Positions 45,947-55,525 of a stretch of DNA of 64,000 nucleotides are shown here, one piece after another (the first letter of the stretch is position 1; each line of letters begins with the position of its first letter). The position numbers and the translations under genes are program-made. The stretch is from Gammaproteobacteria bacterium (GTDB taxonomy: Bacteria > Pseudomonadota > Gammaproteobacteria > Ga0077554 > Ga007554), in NCBI GenBank assembly GCA_021731145.1, contig JAKFXX010000001.1:1-64000 (forward strand), written 5' to 3'. The notes beneath the pieces were generated by a model. It did no database searches. It worked only from the letters and a program-made list of their open reading frames with translations, and had not been told where the DNA came from.

Positions 45947-47653
45947 ATGGAGTATGCCGCCATGCTTGACGATTTCACCCACGAACCGCGCATCGCCTAT
46001 TTCTCCATGGAGATTGCCCTGCGCAATGAGATACCTACCTACAGTGGCGGGTTGGGGGTACTCGCCGGGGATACCCTGCGGTCCAGTGCGGACCTCGAAT
46101 TACCGCTGGTTGCAGTAACACTGGTAAGCCGCGCGGGTTATTTCCGTCAGGAGATCGACCCCCAGGGGAAACAGATCGAACATCCCGACATGTGGGACCC
46201 CAGCCGCTGGGCGACACGCCTGAAGGCCGGCGTCGCCATCTCCATTGAAGGACGGGACGTGTGGGTAAGTGGTTGGCTCTACATCCTGCAGGGCCACATG
46301 AATGGCAGAATACCCGTTATCCTTCTGGATACCGACCTGCCTCTCAATGGCAGCGAAGACCGGGAAATCACCCATCACCTGTACGGCGGCGACCTGGCCT
46401 ACCGGCTCAAACAGGAGATCGTTCTGGGGGTCGGCGGGGCGCTGGTGTTGCAGGCATTGGGATTTCAAATTCGCCAATACCACATGAATGAGGGCCATTC
46501 CGCCTTGCTGGCACTGGAACTGCTGCGGCGTTACGCCTACCCCCCGGACGATGTGAGGGCAGGAGAAAGCCCTTATGATGTTCCCAGGGTTAGAGAGCTA
46601 TGCAACTTCACGACCCACACGCCGGTTGAAGCGGGGCAGGATAAATTTCCTTATGACCTGGTGCACCGGACGCTGGGGGAGATTATCACCCTCCCAACGA
46701 TAAAATCGCTGGCAGGCGAAGACAATCTCAATATGACGCGGCTCGCCCTTAACCTCAGCGAGTATGTCAACGGTGTTGCCAAGAGTCATGCCGAGGTATC
46801 CAAAAAGCTTTACCCTGGGTACCGCGTTCACGCCATCACGAATGGGGTACATCCCTATGCCTGGACTCATCCTGCCTTTGCCAAACTTTACGATACCCAC
46901 CTGCCTGGCTGGTGCCACGAAGCCGGAATTCTGGTACGCGCCGACCGCATACCGGATGCAGCGATCTGGGAAGCACATACCCACGCCAAGAATGATCTCA
47001 TCGAAAAGGTAAAGGCGCTGACAGGCGTAGAGCTACACCCCAAAATACCCATCATCGGTTTCGCCCGGCGCATGACCGAATACAAACGCCCCGATCTATT
47101 ATTTTCAGACATCCAGCGCCTGCAAACCATCGCGCAGGAACGGACTTTCCAGATTGTGCTGGCGGGCAAGGCCCACCCCCGCGACGAAGGTGGCAAACGC
47201 CTGATCGAACTGCTGCATACACATATGCGCGAGCTCGCCGATAGTGTGCGGATCGTCTATCTTCCCAACTATGACATGGATATTGCACTATCCATGGTGT
47301 CCGGCGTGGACATATGGCTGAACACCCCCTTGCGCCCCCTCGAAGCCTCCGGCACCAGCGGCATGAAAGCCGCCTTCAACGGCGTGCCTAGCTTGAGCGT
47401 CATGGACGGGTGGTGGATCGAGGGATGCATCGAAGGAGTGACGGGCTGGGCGATAGGCAACTCCACAGAATTAGCCAATGGTGATGATGTGAATGCGCTG
47501 TACAACAAATTGCTGCAAGTGGTTCTGCCGCTTTATTACATGGACCGCCCCGCCTGGATCTCGGTGATGAAAGGCGCAATCTGCAAGAACGCATCTTTCT
47601 TCAACAGTCACCGTATGATGCGACGTTATGCCACAGAGGCTTACATCCGATAA
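45947..47653 (+). CDS. glgP: Alpha-glucan phosphorylase, short GT35 form
   Basis: A 568-residue GT35 phosphorylase of the short bacterial/archaeal type (TIGR02094-like), against about 800 for GlgP/MalP of E. coli. Landmarks are RIAYFSMEIALRNEIPTYSGG at the N-terminus, YHMNEGHSALL, FTTHTPVEAGQDKF, FARRMTEYKR and the PLP-Lys site LEASGTSGMKAAFNG near residue 472. It releases glucose-1-phosphate from glycogen or maltodextrin. ATG 45947 is used, though 45962 is possible. ackA starts 2 bp after its stop, so glucan breakdown and acetate-kinase ATP production are co-transcribed. Confidence 0.93.
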   Translation: MEYAAMLDDFTHEPRIAYFSMEIALRNEIPTYSGGLGVLAGDTLRSSADLELPLVAVTLVSRAGYFRQEIDPQGKQIEHPDMWDPSRWATRLKAGVAISIEGRDVWVSGWLYILQGHMNGRIPVILLDTDLPLNGSEDREITHHLYGGDLAYRLKQEIVLGVGGALVLQALGFQIRQYHMNEGHSALLALELLRRYAYPPDDVRAGESPYDVPRVRELCNFTTHTPVEAGQDKFPYDLVHRTLGEIITLPTIKSLAGEDNLNMTRLALNLSEYVNGVAKSHAEVSKKLYPGYRVHAITNGVHPYAWTHPAFAKLYDTHLPGWCHEAGILVRADRIPDAAIWEAHTHAKNDLIEKVKALTGVELHPKIPIIGFARRMTEYKRPDLLFSDIQRLQTIAQERTFQIVLAGKAHPRDEGGKRLIELLHTHMRELADSVRIVYLPNYDMDIALSMVSGVDIWLNTPLRPLEASGTSGMKAAFNGVPSLSVMDGWWIEGCIEGVTGWAIGNSTELANGDDVNALYNKLLQVVLPLYYMDRPAWISVMKGAICKNASFFNSHRMMRRYATEAYIR

Positions 47654-47655
47654 TC

Positions 47656-48849
47656 ATGACACTTCTGGTTTTCAACAGCGGCAGCTCGTCACTCAAATTT
47701 CAGCTTTTTGATACTGCCGCATCGGGTGAGTTAAAGATGCTGGCGCGCGGGCTGATCAGCGCATTTGGTGAGCAGGCGCGCTGCACGTGGGTTATCGATG
47801 GCCAACCCGGCGACGCTTGCGCAGCCATCCGCAATCACCATGATGGCGCCCGCTGGATATTGAACTGGCTGAAAGATAAAACACTTCTGCATACCCTGAC
47901 AGCCATAGGTCATCGCGTGGTGCATGGCGGAGATATCTTTAGCGCGCCGATACGGGTAAACGAAGCCGTCGTAGCAGCAATCGAATCATTAAATTCTCTG
48001 GCGCCGCTGCACAATCCCCTTGCCGTGCAAGTCATTCGCGCCTGCCAGACATTTTTGTCACCGGATATCCCGATGGTCGCGGTGTTTGACACCTCATTTT
48101 TTCATGCCCTGCCGGACCACGTGAGCTGCTATGCCCTTCCGCATGAATGGACACTCAACTATGGCATCAAACGCTATGGCTTTCATGGCATCGCGCATCG
48201 CTATCTTTACCAACGGTATCACGAGATCAGAAAAGCAGACACCAAAACCAGCCGTGTGATCACCCTGCAACTCGGCCAAGGCTGTTCCGTTGCAGCCATC
48301 CGTGGTGGAACAGCGGTGGAGACCAGCATGGGTTTCACGCCGCTGGAAGGACTGATCATGGCCACACGCTGTGGTGATATTGACCCTGGCGCACTGTTGT
48401 ATCTCGCCGAACGGCTAAGCATCGAACAATTACGTGTAGGGCTGAATCAACACGCGGGACTGTTGGGCGTGTCCGGCACGAGCGCCGACATGCGTGAATT
48501 GTTACGGCTGGAGGCACAAGGCCACAGCGGCGCAAAACTCGCGATTGACGCCTTCTGCCACCGCGTGCGCAAATACCTCGGTGCCTATCTGGCCGTACTG
48601 GGCGGCGCCGACGCCATCGTCTTCAGCGGCGGCATCGGCGAACACGCACCGCTCATCCGGGAACGCATCTGCGCCGGCATGGAATGGTGCGGACTGGTAA
48701 TGGACAAAGCCGCCAATGCCGCTGCAACGGGCACCTCGGAAGCCTTCATCTCCACCAACTCATCGCACGTAGCGGTTTATGTCATTCCGGCAGATGAAGA
48801 ATTATTGATAGCGCGTGATACCAGGGAATGTCTGGCACAATATTTTTAG
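47656..48849 (+). CDS. ackA: Acetate/propionate kinase family protein
   Basis: A 397-residue ASKHA-fold kinase with LVFNSGSSSLKFQLF, IGHRVVHGGD, AVFDTSFFHALP, YGFHGIAHRY and VFSGGIGEHAPLIRE. The phosphate loop that is HLGNG in standard AckA reads QLGQGCSVAA here, and the following TSMGFTPLEGLIMATRCGDIDPG is normal. This variant is typical of a divergent acetate-kinase subgroup. It should make ATP from acetyl phosphate, or the reverse. It is co-transcribed with glgP. Confidence 0.9.
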   Translation: MTLLVFNSGSSSLKFQLFDTAASGELKMLARGLISAFGEQARCTWVIDGQPGDACAAIRNHHDGARWILNWLKDKTLLHTLTAIGHRVVHGGDIFSAPIRVNEAVVAAIESLNSLAPLHNPLAVQVIRACQTFLSPDIPMVAVFDTSFFHALPDHVSCYALPHEWTLNYGIKRYGFHGIAHRYLYQRYHEIRKADTKTSRVITLQLGQGCSVAAIRGGTAVETSMGFTPLEGLIMATRCGDIDPGALLYLAERLSIEQLRVGLNQHAGLLGVSGTSADMRELLRLEAQGHSGAKLAIDAFCHRVRKYLGAYLAVLGGADAIVFSGGIGEHAPLIRERICAGMEWCGLVMDKAANAAATGTSEAFISTNSSHVAVYVIPADEELLIARDTRECLAQYF

Positions 48850-48977
48850 CCGTTAACCTACCCTATTCGCTGAGAGAGAATATTTAAAAAAACAATGGTT
48901 TGAGCGGTGATATTAATGTGACGAGTATCAGGCACTTTAGGGTGCGCTCCAACCAGGCATGGGGAGCTGTTACGGGG

Positions 48978-49021
48978 TTGCATGTAACGAACATCGTGCT
49001 TATAATTGTGTTTCATGTAAC
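48978..49021 (+). promoter_or_regulatory. Sigma-70-like promoter and CATGTAAC repeats upstream of mazEF
   Basis: TTGCAT (48978-48983) and a perfect TATAAT (49001-49006) are separated by 17 bp. Identical CATGTAAC octamers at 48981-48988 and 49014-49021 bracket the promoter, 33 bp apart, which is three helical turns. They are good candidates for the operator at which the MazEF complex represses its own operon. Confidence 0.65.
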
Positions 49022-49043
49022 AACAGATGATTGAGGTGGTATC

Positions 49044-49256
49044 ATGAAGACAAGCACTTCTGAGCGCGTGCAAAAGCATCGGGCAGGCTTACGTGCCTCT
49101 GGGCTGCGCCCGGTACAGATTTGGGTGCCGGATACCCGCCGTCCAGGTTTTGCCGAGGAATGCCGCCGCCAGTCGCGCCTGGTGCACGACGACCCGCACG
49201 AGAAGGAAACCCTTGAATGGCTGGCCGCCGCTGCTGACACGGACGGCTGGGAATGA
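49044..49256 (+). CDS. mazE: MazE-family antitoxin (DUF3018)
   Basis: A 70-residue protein of the DUF3018 antitoxin family: SERVQKHRAGLRASGLRPVQ, IWVPDTRRPGFAEECRRQ and ETLEWLAAAADTDGWE. The N-terminal half should bind DNA and the acidic C-terminal half the toxin. Its TGA overlaps the mazF ATG (ATGA). GAGGTGGT upstream of ATG 49044 is the ribosome site. Confidence 0.9.
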   Translation: MKTSTSERVQKHRAGLRASGLRPVQIWVPDTRRPGFAEECRRQSRLVHDDPHEKETLEWLAAAADTDGWE

Positions 49257-49576
49257 GGCGGGGCGACCTCGTCACAATTGCCCTGCAAGGCCACTACGGC
49301 AAGCCACGCCCGGCGCTGGTCATACAGTCAGACCTATTCGATGAACATCCATCCGTTACGATCTTGCCCGTGACTAGCGAGCTGCGGGAAACCCCCTTGT
49401 TCCGTATCATCGTACAGCCGAACGCCGGCAACGGCCTGCAGAAGCCCTCCCAGATCATGGTCGACAAGGTACAGACCATTCCCCGCGAAAAGATCGGCAA
49501 TACCGTCGGTCGACTGGACGACGAAAGCCTGTTGGCCGTCAATCGCGCCTTGGCGGTGTTCCTGGGCTTCGCATGA
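49253..49576 (+). CDS. mazF: MazF/PemK-family endoribonuclease toxin
   Basis: A 107-residue PemK/MazF toxin with MRRGDLVTIALQGHYGKPRP (catalytic Arg region), ALVIQSDLF, TILPVTSEL, KPSQIMVDKVQTIPREKIG and LAVNRALAVFLG. It cleaves mRNA at short sequence motifs. All conserved segments are present, so it appears functional. It is translationally coupled to mazE. Confidence 0.93.
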   Translation: MRRGDLVTIALQGHYGKPRPALVIQSDLFDEHPSVTILPVTSELRETPLFRIIVQPNAGNGLQKPSQIMVDKVQTIPREKIGNTVGRLDDESLLAVNRALAVFLGFA

Positions 49577-49651
49577 GTCGCTCTTCGCTTGAGGGATGAG
49601 TGATGTAGTGTTAGATTTCGTGGCACTGACGGAATTCATGAAATATTCGGT

Positions 49652-49861
49652 TTAAGATGCAACATCATAACCCGCATCTTCGATAGCATTCTTGAACATT
49701 TGCACGCTGGCCTTACCGGCATCATACTCGATAGTGGCCTGTGCCTTTTCCAGAGAGACATCCACACTGATTACACCATTAATCGGTTGCAGCACGTTTT
49801 TAATGCTGTTTACGCAGCCGCCGCACGACATGCCCTGTACATTCAGTATTACGGTTTCCAT
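49652..49861 (-). CDS. copZ: CopZ-like heavy-metal-associated domain chaperone
   Basis: A 69-residue ferredoxin-like HMA domain with copper site GMSCGGCVNSIKNVL and the typical end ENAGYDV-like sequence IEDAGYDVAS. It delivers Cu(I) to the ATPase. It lies 16 bp downstream of copA on the same strand and is surely co-transcribed. Confidence 0.93.
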   Translation of the reverse strand: METVILNVQGMSCGGCVNSIKNVLQPINGVISVDVSLEKAQATIEYDAGKASVQMFKNAIEDAGYDVAS

Positions 49862-49877
49862 TTTTCACCCCTTAAAC

Positions 49878-52094
<2,217 letters not shown>

Positions 52095-52300
52095 GATGAA
52101 ATATCATCCTGGAAACAGCGGTTGGACGTTGCGCCACCCGTAACCACCGTATAGGTGGCTACAGGTACGGGACAGAACAAGCGATCAGGTCGAGCTAAAG
52201 GGATTGCGCTCGCCAGCTCGACCTGGTCAGCTTGATCAAGACTTCTCCGGCGACATCCCTGGTGTAGCCACGGACGAGTATGGCCTGGGATTCCTGCGGT
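52095..52300. promoter_or_regulatory. Region upstream of copA with two inverted repeats
   Basis: Contains the palindrome CCACC-GTATA-GGTGG (52144-52158), about 50 bp before the copA start, a plausible operator. A second inverted repeat, GATCAGGTCGAGCT (52183-52196) with AGCTCGACCTGGTC (52215-52228), may end transcription of the upstream leftward DUF4276 gene. The sequence 52204-52300 is open on both strands and may be decayed coding DNA. Confidence 0.4.
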
Positions 52301-52924
52301 TCATCGTGCGCCCAAGGCTTCAACAAAGCGCTTTGCCCAAGGAGATGCTTGCGTCACCTTGTCCGGGTCGATCATCGCCAGCAACTTGAAGGAGTGCTCT
52401 CCTTTGCCGTACTGAGCCTTGGTCTTGCAAGCGCGTGTGGCCTTTGCAAGTGACTGATACACCTCCTGCTTGGCGACGGATTCCACCGTGTTGGCTGCGG
52501 CTGGCAATTGGTTATCTTGGAAGCCTTGCCCAAAAAAAGATTTCAAAACTGCCCTGTCCGCCAGAAACCAGTTTTCCATGCACTGAACCATCAGATGGCA
52601 CTGCAACTCATCAGCTTTTTCAGGCTTTGACCATTCATCGCCCTGTCTTTGTGCCAAGTGTTCCCATGGCAGCCAAGCATCGGGCTGACCATGCTGGTGC
52701 TGAGTTGCAACGGGGGCTTCGCTATCCACCAGCAAAAAAGCGGGCTCTCCCGTTTTGAGCGCCACACAGAAAGACTCGTAAGCATCACGGCGGCTGCCGC
52801 AGGCCACAATACGGGGCATCCGGCCTTTGAGACCGACTTGTTCCAGAAAATTGGCGAAACCTTCACGGCACGCTGCTCTCAATGCAGCAGTATCGCCACC
52901 GCCCTCAACATAGAGCTTCACCAT
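52301..52924 (-). CDS. DUF4276-like TOPRIM-type protein, partner of the adjacent ATPase
   Basis: A 207-residue protein. The N-terminus MVKLYVEGGGDTAALRAAC has the Glu of a TOPRIM first motif. PAFLLVDSEAPV is the acidic second motif (DxE in place of DxD). LQCHLMVQCMENWFLADRAV is a DUF4276 signature, followed by basic motifs near the C-terminus. DUF4276 proteins are predicted nucleases encoded with AAA ATPases. ATG 52924 overlaps the ATPase stop by 7 bp (ATGGTGA) and follows a G-rich ribosome site. I prefer this to the longer frame from 52954. Confidence 0.82.
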   Translation of the reverse strand: MVKLYVEGGGDTAALRAACREGFANFLEQVGLKGRMPRIVACGSRRDAYESFCVALKTGEPAFLLVDSEAPVATQHQHGQPDAWLPWEHLAQRQGDEWSKPEKADELQCHLMVQCMENWFLADRAVLKSFFGQGFQDNQLPAAANTVESVAKQEVYQSLAKATRACKTKAQYGKGEHSFKLLAMIDPDKVTQASPWAKRFVEALGAR

Positions 52925-54084
52925 CTGGTCCCCCCGATCTCGCCGCGCGTCCAAAGCTGCCCTAGACGGTATTTTTCCAGCCAGGGTTTCAGCTTTTCAG
53001 CATCCAAACGCTTCAGAACCGTGCCTGTTGCCTGCTTCTCAGCAACCAATACCGCTTCCGGCTGATCGGTCATGGCGTCCACCAGCACATCAGAATGTGT
53101 GGTGACGATGAGCTGGCAACGCTCGGAGGCTTCCTTCAACAAATCGGCCAGCGTCGGCAGCACATCTGGATGTAAACCAAGTTCGGGTTCTTCAATGCAC
53201 ACCAGCGGCGGCGGACTGGGGTGGCAGAGGATGGCAAGCAAACAGAGGTAACGCAACGTGCCATCGGAGAGGCGCGTCGCCGGAACGGTAAATTGGCCTT
53301 CATGAAAGAACACCTGAACGGTACCGCCTTCAATTTGCACATCGTAGTCGTCGATGCCGTCGTACAGTGCCTTGAGTGCCTTCAGCAATCGGGCCTTGAC
53401 CACGGGGTCGCGCCGCAGGCGATTCAGCACCAGGCCAAGGTTGCTGGCGTCGGGTTCCAATATGTCGTTCGGCAAATCAGCCTTCTGCGGTAGACGCGGG
53501 GCCGTGTAGCGGCCGAAGCTCCATTCGCGGTACAGGCGGATTCTAGGCAGCGTCTCGGCAAGATAGGTGATCTCGGGGTATTGATCGGGGTCGCGGCGCT
53601 GAGCGAGGATGGAACGCTCAACATCGATATCTTCGTGCTGCAGGGTGCGATTTTCGCCTTTCACATTCAATGTGGGGCGGCCGTTGTTGAAGTGGTAATA
53701 AAAATAGGGCTGAGGGTGCTTTGCATTCGCTGGCTTCTCGTTTTCAATCCGCTCATCGACGATTTCAAAACGTTGTCCCACCTCTGTAAACGACATCTGA
53801 TAACGCAGGTTCTGAGGTCCTTTTGGATTTTCAACCACAACATCCAATGATGCTGTAGGTGTGCCTTTGGCTCCTTTCCAAAGCCAGTCACGTACACCAC
53901 CGCCTTCACGGATGGGCTTAAGCAACTGCTCTGGGGCACTGCGAAGCAGCTCGATGGACTCCAACAAATTCGACTTCCCCGAGCCATTGGGTCCAATAAT
54001 CACGTTCAACGGCCTAAGAGGGACCGCCTCGCCTGAATCCCCAAAGCTCAAAAAATTGTTCAGCTTGATGGCGTGTATCAACAT
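52918..54084 (-). CDS. AAA_21 / RecF-OLD-type ATPase
   Basis: A 388-residue SMC/RecF-like ATPase lacking a long coiled coil. Walker A is GPNGSGKSN at about residues 31-39, the signature LSDGTLRYL, Walker B VCIEEPELGLHP and the switch His in IVTTHSDVLVDAM. It has no fused nuclease domain; the overlapping DUF4276 gene would supply it, as in split OLD or PARIS-type systems. The ATG at 54084 is preceded by TTTGGAGAACGGCC. It is the first gene of the leftward pair. Confidence 0.9.
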   Translation of the reverse strand: MLIHAIKLNNFLSFGDSGEAVPLRPLNVIIGPNGSGKSNLLESIELLRSAPEQLLKPIREGGGVRDWLWKGAKGTPTASLDVVVENPKGPQNLRYQMSFTEVGQRFEIVDERIENEKPANAKHPQPYFYYHFNNGRPTLNVKGENRTLQHEDIDVERSILAQRRDPDQYPEITYLAETLPRIRLYREWSFGRYTAPRLPQKADLPNDILEPDASNLGLVLNRLRRDPVVKARLLKALKALYDGIDDYDVQIEGGTVQVFFHEGQFTVPATRLSDGTLRYLCLLAILCHPSPPPLVCIEEPELGLHPDVLPTLADLLKEASERCQLIVTTHSDVLVDAMTDQPEAVLVAEKQATGTVLKRLDAEKLKPWLEKYRLGQLWTRGEIGGTRW

Positions 54085-54164
54085 GGCCGTTCTCCAAATT
54101 TATTCGACAACAAACCGCAGCGTGATTGCGCCTTTACCCTTGCAACGCTCGTCGAGAAAAGTAA

Positions 54165-54273
54165 GCACGAACACATTATCCCTGATCCAGGGCGATATTA
54201 GAACCAGATGAAACATGGTTATGTGAAACCGGCTGTGGAATGGCCTCATTCGAGTTTCCAGCACTATGCGTAG
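54165..54273 (+). pseudogene. Decayed C-terminal fragment of a REP-associated tyrosine transposase (copy 1)
   Basis: Reading 54202-54273 in frame gives NQMKHGYVKPAVEWPHSSF, then QHYA and a TAG stop. This matches the conserved C-terminal block of RAYT/TnpA_REP transposases (NPVKHGxVxxxxDWPWSSF). A stop codon directly precedes it, and the upstream HEHIIPDP segment seems to be the deleted WEHxIRDE region. It is about 80 percent identical over 105 bp to copy 2 at 55418. A REP-like palindrome follows at 54280. Confidence 0.72.
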
Positions 54274-54279
54274 TTTGAT

Positions 54280-54300
54280 CGTGCGCACAGCGCACGCTAC
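54280..54300. repeat. REP-like palindrome next to transposase remnant 1
   Basis: CGTGCGCACAGCGCACGCTA (54280-54299) is palindromic around GTGCG/CGCAC. It recurs in inverted orientation, with one mismatch, at 55403-55422. Its reverse complement, GTAGCGTGCG..., resembles the GTAGGGTGCG repeats at 45874 and 63642. Confidence 0.6.
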
Positions 54301-54506
54301 ACTTGCTGAGAATGAAAAAGTGAGGGCGCATAAACGAGGCTGCGGGGGCATGCCAACCCTGACAGTACTATTGGTATAATATACGGGCGCAGAAGCACAC
54401 AATACCATTGCGTATCAAACAATTACGATACATGATGGATGCCCGCGTTATTAAAGAATGCTCGGGCGCTGGCGCCCGGCTATTACCTGTTAGAGATTCA
54501 TGGTCC

Positions 54507-55322
54507 ATGGCTAAGTCATCAAAGATCGGTCACTGCCACCTATGCGGGAGCTACGGGAAGCTATCCTTCGAACACGTGCCACCCGAGTCCGCGTTTAATA
54601 ATCAGAAGGTGGTCACACCTGATGCTAAGAAAGTGTTTGAACTCACCAACCTTGATGATCTTCGCATTCTTTCGGGGAAGCAGTCCCAACGCGGCAAAGG
54701 CGGTTATACACTATGCGAGCGCTGCAACAACTTGACTGGTCACTGGTATGGGTCGAACTATGCAGCCTGGGCCTTTCAGGGGGCGGCCTATCTGGTAAGA
54801 TCTAATGGAATGCTACAGCTAGCATACCCGTACCATTTGCTGCCACTGAGAGTCATCAAACAAATTGTCTGCATGTTCTTCAGCATCAACTCGCCAAGGT
54901 TCCGAGAAGCCCATCCGGCGCTGGAGAGGTTTGTCCTCAACAAAGAAGCAAAATATCTCCCCCCAGACATCCAGATCTACGCAGGCTACTTGCTGTCGGA
55001 CCGAAGCCGCGCAGCTGGAATTACTGGTTCGCTTCAACTTGACGAAAGCTCAGGCGTTTCACATCTCCGGACCTACTCAGAGATTTCATTTCGACCATTT
55101 TCGTACATCCTGAGCATTAAATCTCCGCCTCCAGAGCATCCCTTGCTTGACATATCGTTCTTTGCGCAATACGGCTACGATGATTTCACGACATTGCAGT
55201 TGCCCATTCCAGTTCTCTCCGTTTACACGCCGTTCCCGGGTGACTTTCGGAGCCGTGAGGCCGTATTGCGAGAGTCTGGAGGGCGCAATCTCTCTCTTAA
55301 GAAACACCTACAAAGCGATTGA
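54507..55322 (+). CDS. HNH-like zinc protein with EHVPP motif
   Basis: A 271-residue protein from ATG 54507 (MAKSSKIGHC). A zinc ribbon forms from C10-x2-C13 and C70-x2-C73, enclosing FEHVPPESAFN at 21-31. This is the degenerate HNH arrangement in which the first His pair is Glu-His. The remaining 190 residues are not recognised and lack TM helices. A function as a nuclease is plausible but not shown. The gene is divergent from the ATPase pair and is bracketed by two transposase remnants, which points to an acquired or rearranged segment. Confidence 0.75.
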   Translation: MAKSSKIGHCHLCGSYGKLSFEHVPPESAFNNQKVVTPDAKKVFELTNLDDLRILSGKQSQRGKGGYTLCERCNNLTGHWYGSNYAAWAFQGAAYLVRSNGMLQLAYPYHLLPLRVIKQIVCMFFSINSPRFREAHPALERFVLNKEAKYLPPDIQIYAGYLLSDRSRAAGITGSLQLDESSGVSHLRTYSEISFRPFSYILSIKSPPPEHPLLDISFFAQYGYDDFTTLQLPIPVLSVYTPFPGDFRSREAVLRESGGRNLSLKKHLQSD

Positions 55323-55417
55323 TTAGCATGAGCGTTTCAAGCGGGCTATTCAGTGCTGGCGATCTTCATACCAAGCTTCTCGGCGCGCTTGGTCAGCCAG
55401 CGTAGCATGCGCTGTGC

Positions 55418-55525
55418 GCACGAACACAGTATCCTTGATCCATGGTCAGATTGGAATCCGGTGAAACATCGTTACGTGAAACCAGTTGTGGAATAGCCTC
55501 ATTCAAGTTTCCACAGCCATGCACT
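55418..55525 (+). pseudogene. Decayed C-terminal fragment of a REP-associated tyrosine transposase (copy 2)
   Basis: The frame from 55452 reads WNPVKHRYVKPVVE, then TAG where TGG (Trp) is expected, then [10 protein letters not shown]. Together these recreate the RAYT motif NPVKHxxVxxxxxWPxSSFH. A REP-like palindrome (55403-55422) abuts its left end. It has the same internal shortening as copy 1, so the two copies share an already damaged ancestor. Confidence 0.72.

Noticed and set aside
54100-54408. 102-codon minus-strand frame upstream of the ATPase gene
   Set aside because: It runs antisense through the transposase remnant and the palindrome, so it is better explained by those.
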